Source of the DNA: Bradyrhizobium sp. 170
Lineage (GTDB): Bacteria > Pseudomonadota > Alphaproteobacteria > Rhizobiales > Xanthobacteraceae
NCBI RefSeq assembly: GCF_023101085.1
Contig: NZ_CP064703.1
Span: 2,666,001-2,730,000 of the forward strand
Length of the DNA: 64,000 nucleotides
Reading direction: 5' to 3'
Position numbers and translations under genes: made by a program. How positions within the stretch are numbered: the stretch's first letter is position 1; the number at the start of each line of letters is the position of its first letter. The notes under the pieces were generated by a model. That model was not told the origin of the DNA and searched no databases. It saw only the letters and a list, made by a program, of their open reading frames with translations. Shown in pieces: positions 60,613 to 64,000 of the stretch.

Positions 60613-61334
60613 TCAGACGGAAATGAGCGCATAGGGCAACCCCGAAGGCTTCTGCACGCCCATGGCGACGTTGTACACCCGCGCTCCGGCGGGCGTGCGG
60701 CCTCATACTTCCCGCGATGCGCATGACCATGCACGACGGCGCATACCTTGAAGCGGTCAATGGTTTCTGCAAGGCGCGAGCACCCGAGGAAGGGATAAAT
60801 TTCGAGAGGTTCACCCTCCACCGTGTCGACAATCGGGGCATAGTGAAGGACCACGACGGCGCGCCGGCTGTTCACCGTGCGCATGATGTTCTCCAGCCGC
60901 ATCGCTTCATTCATCGCTTCGGCAACAAACGTCTTGATCGCCGGCTCGCCGAAAGAGCTTAGCATTCGTGGACCAAATCCGCCGGCAAAGCCCTTCACGC
61001 CAATAAATGCCACGCCATTAACTTCGGCTGCCTGGCCATCGAGCAGGTGTACGCCCGCGTCACAAAGGATTCGTTTCACCTCGTCGGCATGTCCCGACTC
61101 GTAATCGTGGTTCCCAAGGACGCCGATTACTGGGACAGAGCAGGCACGCAGCTCTTTAGCGAGGATTTCCGCCTGTGCCGGAGTTCCCGTATCGGTGAGG
61201 TCGCCGCAAAGGACCAGGGCGCCGGCACTCTTCGAGATTGCTTGAAACAATTCGCGGAGCGAGCCCGACTGCCCATCCTTCACATGAAGATCGCCCATGC
61301 CTGCAAATGTGAATGAACTTGCATCATCGTTCAT
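60613..61334 (-). pseudogene. Metallophosphoesterase gene with one missing G
   Basis: FAGMGDLHVKDGQSGSL, LVLCGDLTDTGTPAQAEIL, VLGNHDYESG, VVVLHYAPI and CAVVHGHAHRGKYE are the five metal-binding blocks of a calcineurin-like phosphoesterase. After KYE the frame is lost; with one extra G near 60690 it reads GRTPAGARVYNVAMGVQKPS, GLPYALISV and TGA 60613-60615. GG in place of GGG suggests either a sequencing slip or recent damage. The long read-through to 60270 is out of frame. Overlaps the end of the nucleotidyltransferase gene by 11 bases. Confidence 0.75.
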
Positions 61335-62130
61335 TGCCGCACTCGTCTTCGACGTTCAGGAAGCCCCACTTCTCGGTCGCACTTCGGTAATCGGAGCTGG
61401 AAAGCAACCGACCGCGGCAGAGTTTCGTCGCCGGTGGCGGACCTTCCCGCTGCCGACTCAATCGTTCAAGAAGATCGTCAAGCAGCCAATCTGGAATGGC
61501 ATCTCGCTCACTCGGATAGATCCAACGAAACGTGAGCAGATGACAAAGCAGTATCTCCCAATGTGGGTTCATGTACATGATCAGGCGCTGCCAATCGATT
61601 GCCTCTCGCTGCTTAAGAATGAGATGGACGATATCGACGCCATCATGACGGTTCCGCTTCTGGATGAACGCCTTGGTCCAGATCAGCTCGGTGGGGTTGA
61701 TCACAGGCACGCAATGCCCGAGCACTTGAGCCTGTGTTGCATACTGAAACCACTCTTCCTGAACCGGCACGGCGCCATTGCTGGAACCAAAGATGACGTC
61801 GACGAAATCGCGACCGCGGTGAACTTTTCCCAGCCAACTCTCATTCGCCGATACCCGATTGTTCCGCTGTAGGTGAGAGAGTAGGCGAGGGAATTCCGCG
61901 GCAGTCGTAAAAATGTCTAGGTCCTTTGTCGGGTACCGCGCATGGGTATAAAGATTTACGGCGTACCCGCCTCCGATCATGAACGGAAGGTCCGATTCGA
62001 GGAGATCCCTCAGGACAATTGAATAGAACTGCTCCGTTTGGGTAAGAGCCGCGAGTTTGAACGCATCGACATCTGTCGAACGTACCGTACCCGGCGCTGG
62101 GCGATCTCGCGCGTGCACTGACCACTCCAT
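61324..62130 (-). CDS. Nucleotidyltransferase-fold protein
   Basis: About 268 residues from ATG 62130 (gagg five bases upstream). LPFMIGGGYAVNLYTHARYP and TKDLDIFTTAAEF give the G-G...D-x-D motif of the polymerase beta superfamily, as in AbiEii/DUF6036-like enzymes; GRDFVDVIFGSSN continues the sheet, and the C-terminal half is helical (LLCHLLTFRWIYPSERDAIP). It could transfer a nucleotide to sugar, phosphate or RNA. Overlap with the phosphoesterase gene downstream suggests they work together. Confidence 0.7.
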   Translation of the reverse strand: MEWSVHARDRPAPGTVRSTDVDAFKLAALTQTEQFYSIVLRDLLESDLPFMIGGGYAVNLYTHARYPTKDLDIFTTAAEFPRLLSHLQRNNRVSANESWLGKVHRGRDFVDVIFGSSNGAVPVQEEWFQYATQAQVLGHCVPVINPTELIWTKAFIQKRNRHDGVDIVHLILKQREAIDWQRLIMYMNPHWEILLCHLLTFRWIYPSERDAIPDWLLDDLLERLSRQREGPPPATKLCRGRLLSSSDYRSATEKWGFLNVEDECGNER

Positions 62131-62365
62131 TTGGTCCTCAATACCAATCGGCGCGCATCCTGGAAGTGCCATCCGCGGACCTCGCACGACGTCGCCAGAA
62201 ATAGGTTTGCCCGAATCCCAGAGACATCGGTGGATCACATCCTCCGCCTCGGTGAACCGGTGAGCGGTCACAGCTTGCGGCTACCAACAATCGGCATTTC
62301 CGAGATTAAGCCTACCGGACATAGTAGGGACACGACAAAACTAGTGACACGATGCCGAGCCCCAC

Positions 62366-63436
62366 TCATTTACCGATCGTCTCGATTGCGCTGGCAAACA
62401 GTCGGGCGGAACCTTGCCAAGTGGGGAGCTGAGCCGCTGCCGCGCGAGCATTCGCGGCAAGCCGCCGCCGTTGATGCGGATCGCCGATCAGACGGCGCAG
62501 TGCCTGCGACAATGCGATCGGATCGTCCGGAGGCACCAGCAGACCGGCCTCCGCCGGCACTGTTTCTGGGATCGCGCCCGCCCTGGTAGACACGACCGGA
62601 AGGCCGTGCCCGATCGCTTCGGCGAGCGCCATCCCATACCCTTCGAAACGCGACGCAAGAACAAATATGTCGGATGCCAAATAGAGTTCGGTGATGCGCT
62701 CAGCCGGCACGGCGCCGAGCACCGTGACCTTGTCGCCGAGGCCGTAGGCCTCGATGTCGGCGTCAAGCTTCGCGGCGGCCGCCGGGTTGCGGGTCCGGTC
62801 ACCCGCGATCGTCAGCCGCCAAGGCATGTCGGCAAGTGTGACCAGAGCAGCAATCAGCAGATCGTATCCTTTGCCTGGTACCACCGAACCAATCGAGAGA
62901 AGCCGAACGACGCCATCGTTGCTGCCGGGCGCTGACGGAACAGGATCATTACCCGGTCGGACCACGCTGACGCGCTGAGCCGGGACGTCGTAATCAGCGA
63001 TCACAATCCGGGCGGTTGCCTCACTCGTGACCACGACGTGCGCGGCAGCAGCGAGCGCCGCGCGCTCGCTCTCGCGGAAGACGTCTGCCTGCGTTCTGTC
63101 TAGACCGGAGTGCAGAGCAAGCGGTTGATGCACCAAAGCGATGAGGGGTGTGCGGGATCGGAGCGCGCCGGCCTCGGGCAGGGCCCCGAATGCAAGCCCA
63201 TCGAGCACCATCGGACAGCCGGCCGGCACCGCGGACAGTATCGCCAGCGCGGTCGCGCGCTGCGCGATGCTCGGGAATGGAAAGCTGCTGCCTATGTTGG
63301 CGACATCGACGTGCCAACCGAGCCGCCGAAGCTCTTGGATGATGCGTCGATCATAGCGATAACCTCCGGTCGGCGTGGCGAGATCACCCGGCACGGCGAA
63401 CACAAGGTGCAGTTCATTGTATGGAAACGTGCGCAC
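62366..63436 (-). CDS. GT4 family glycosyltransferase
   Basis: About 356 residues. LVFAVPGDLATPTGGYRYDR (donor loop), VVVTSEATARIVIADYDVPA, LLSIGSVVPGKGYDLLIAAL, ASRFEGYGMALAEAIGHGLP (E-x7-E) and GLLVPPDDPIALSQALRRLI. A retaining GT-B enzyme. The start is unclear: GTG 63436 fits best, TTG 63499 is possible. It follows a methyltransferase gene in the same direction by about 100 bases. Acceptor unknown; within this cluster it may glycosylate a pterin- or pyrimidine-like product. Confidence 0.8.
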   Translation of the reverse strand: MRTFPYNELHLVFAVPGDLATPTGGYRYDRRIIQELRRLGWHVDVANIGSSFPFPSIAQRATALAILSAVPAGCPMVLDGLAFGALPEAGALRSRTPLIALVHQPLALHSGLDRTQADVFRESERAALAAAAHVVVTSEATARIVIADYDVPAQRVSVVRPGNDPVPSAPGSNDGVVRLLSIGSVVPGKGYDLLIAALVTLADMPWRLTIAGDRTRNPAAAAKLDADIEAYGLGDKVTVLGAVPAERITELYLASDIFVLASRFEGYGMALAEAIGHGLPVVSTRAGAIPETVPAEAGLLVPPDDPIALSQALRRLIGDPHQRRRLAANARAAAAQLPTWQGSARLFASAIETIGK

Positions 63437-63532
63437 GCTGCGGATCCTGCGATGGTTGCGGCAAGTCAGACGGATTTGCGCGAGCCGCAAGCCGAACAAT
63501 ATCCGTCTTCATGACGGCCATTCCTTTCGCTG

Positions 63533-64000
63533 CTAGGTAGGTTTCGCTTCCTTCCAGGCGCATAGTGAGAGGCCGCCGCGAAAAGAATCCAAGCGAGCGT
63601 GCCGCCCGATGACATCAAGCATGGTCAGCAGTAGCGCAGCGAGGGCGGGCACGTCTCCTTTGGGAATGAACGTCCAGGGAACAGAGCGACCGCGGCTAAA
63701 CCCAGCTTGGTCCAGCAGCACGGAAAATTCTTCGCGAGTCAGTATTCGGTCACTAGAAAGGTGCTTGGTGCCAAACCCCAACATAGGTGCTATCGTCCGA
63801 TACCAAACGTAATCGGCATCCGGTGTCAGGCAGAAAAAACGGCCACCAATCTTCAGCACCCTATAGATGCTTGCCAACGCCGCTCGCTTGTCTAGCATAT
63901 GCTCGAAGGCACCGGTACAAATCGCCAGATCGACCGACTGGTCCGGGATTGCGTTCAGCTCCTCGGCGTTGCCCACTTCGAACGTAAGGTTGGCTTTCCA
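63533..64000 (-). CDS. SAM-dependent methyltransferase (5' end outside the window)
   Basis: C-terminal 155 residues of a class I methyltransferase: FEVGNAEELNAIPDQSVDLA, ICTGAFEHMLDKRAALASIY, RVLKIGGRFFCLTPDADYVW (motifs II-IV of Methyltransf_11). The SAM-binding N-terminal loop lies beyond 64000. Upstream of and in line with the glycosyltransferase gene; probably part of the same unit. Confidence 0.75.
   Translation of the reverse strand, partial: WKANLTFEVGNAEELNAIPDQSVDLAICTGAFEHMLDKRAALASIYRVLKIGGRFFCLTPDADYVWYRTIAPMLGFGTKHLSSDRILTREEFSVLLDQAGFSRGRSVPWTFIPKGDVPALAALLLTMLDVIGRHARLDSFRGGLSLCAWKEAKPT

Noticed and set aside
4121..64000. CRISPR array or toxin-antitoxin pair
   Set aside because: No regularly spaced repeats were found, and no small overlapping gene pair carries recognisable toxin and antitoxin domains.

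Overview
The window reads as a GC-rich alphaproteobacterial chromosome segment. Many proteins are of kinds I associate with Bradyrhizobium and its relatives: DUF1236, DUF3309, DUF4142 and DUF892 stress proteins, Ku and ATP-dependent ligase, single-subunit topoisomerase IB, and GGAAC-N16/17-CGTT promoters of the EcfG general-stress type. The genus assignment is inference from protein resemblance only. There is no rRNA or CRISPR array, and I could not recognise a tRNA.

Layout. (1) 0.1-6.4 kb: a mobile-element border. An IS5-family and an IS701-family element stand head to tail and share one CTAG target copy. They abut a tyrosine-recombinase gene with a small overlapping DNA-binding gene; decayed genes follow, including the tail of a second recombinase. 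(2) 6.4-31 kb: an accessory zone of small genes mixed with many broken ones: truncated haemoglobin, DUF1236, CsbD, PRC-barrel, topoisomerase IB and SIR2-like genes intact; two Ku genes, a UvrD helicase tail, a penicillin-binding protein, yihY, nudK and others damaged. An IS630 element interrupts yihY with an exactly identifiable TA duplication. (3) 31.5-47 kb: mostly intact genes: a membrane-protein/epimerase operon, a HAD hydrolase, a NudK-type Nudix hydrolase, a Rieske-FAD oxidoreductase, DUF892 ferritin-like protein, SDR, DUF4142, a pair of glycosyltransferases (the first of the trehalose-synthase type), and overlapping AlkB-like/DUF763 genes. (4) 48-55.5 kb: a tight four-gene DUF3618/holin-like operon, a YihY-cupin-DUF3147 operon, and a ROK-type protein whose sugar-kinase motifs appear in circularly permuted order. 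(5) 56.5-64 kb: genes for GTP cyclohydrolase II, a RibD-type reductase, a 6-pyruvoyl-tetrahydropterin-synthase homologue lacking usual active-site residues, a dehydrogenase, a metallophosphoesterase, a nucleotidyltransferase, a glycosyltransferase and a methyltransferase (cut by the window end). This looks like an uncharacterised biosynthetic cluster.

How it works together. At least twelve promoter-like sites with the EcfG consensus lie close upstream of small stress genes in regions 2-4. Most of the region therefore looks like an envelope/DNA-protection part of the general stress regulon. A second theme is redundancy with decay: YihY, Rieske-FAD, SIR2, NudK, DUF892, SDR and a small HPRT-motif protein each occur as an intact gene plus one or more wrecked copies in the same 64 kb. 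Many breaks are single-base shifts, some in homopolymers, so either genuine decay or residual assembly error must be considered for each one.
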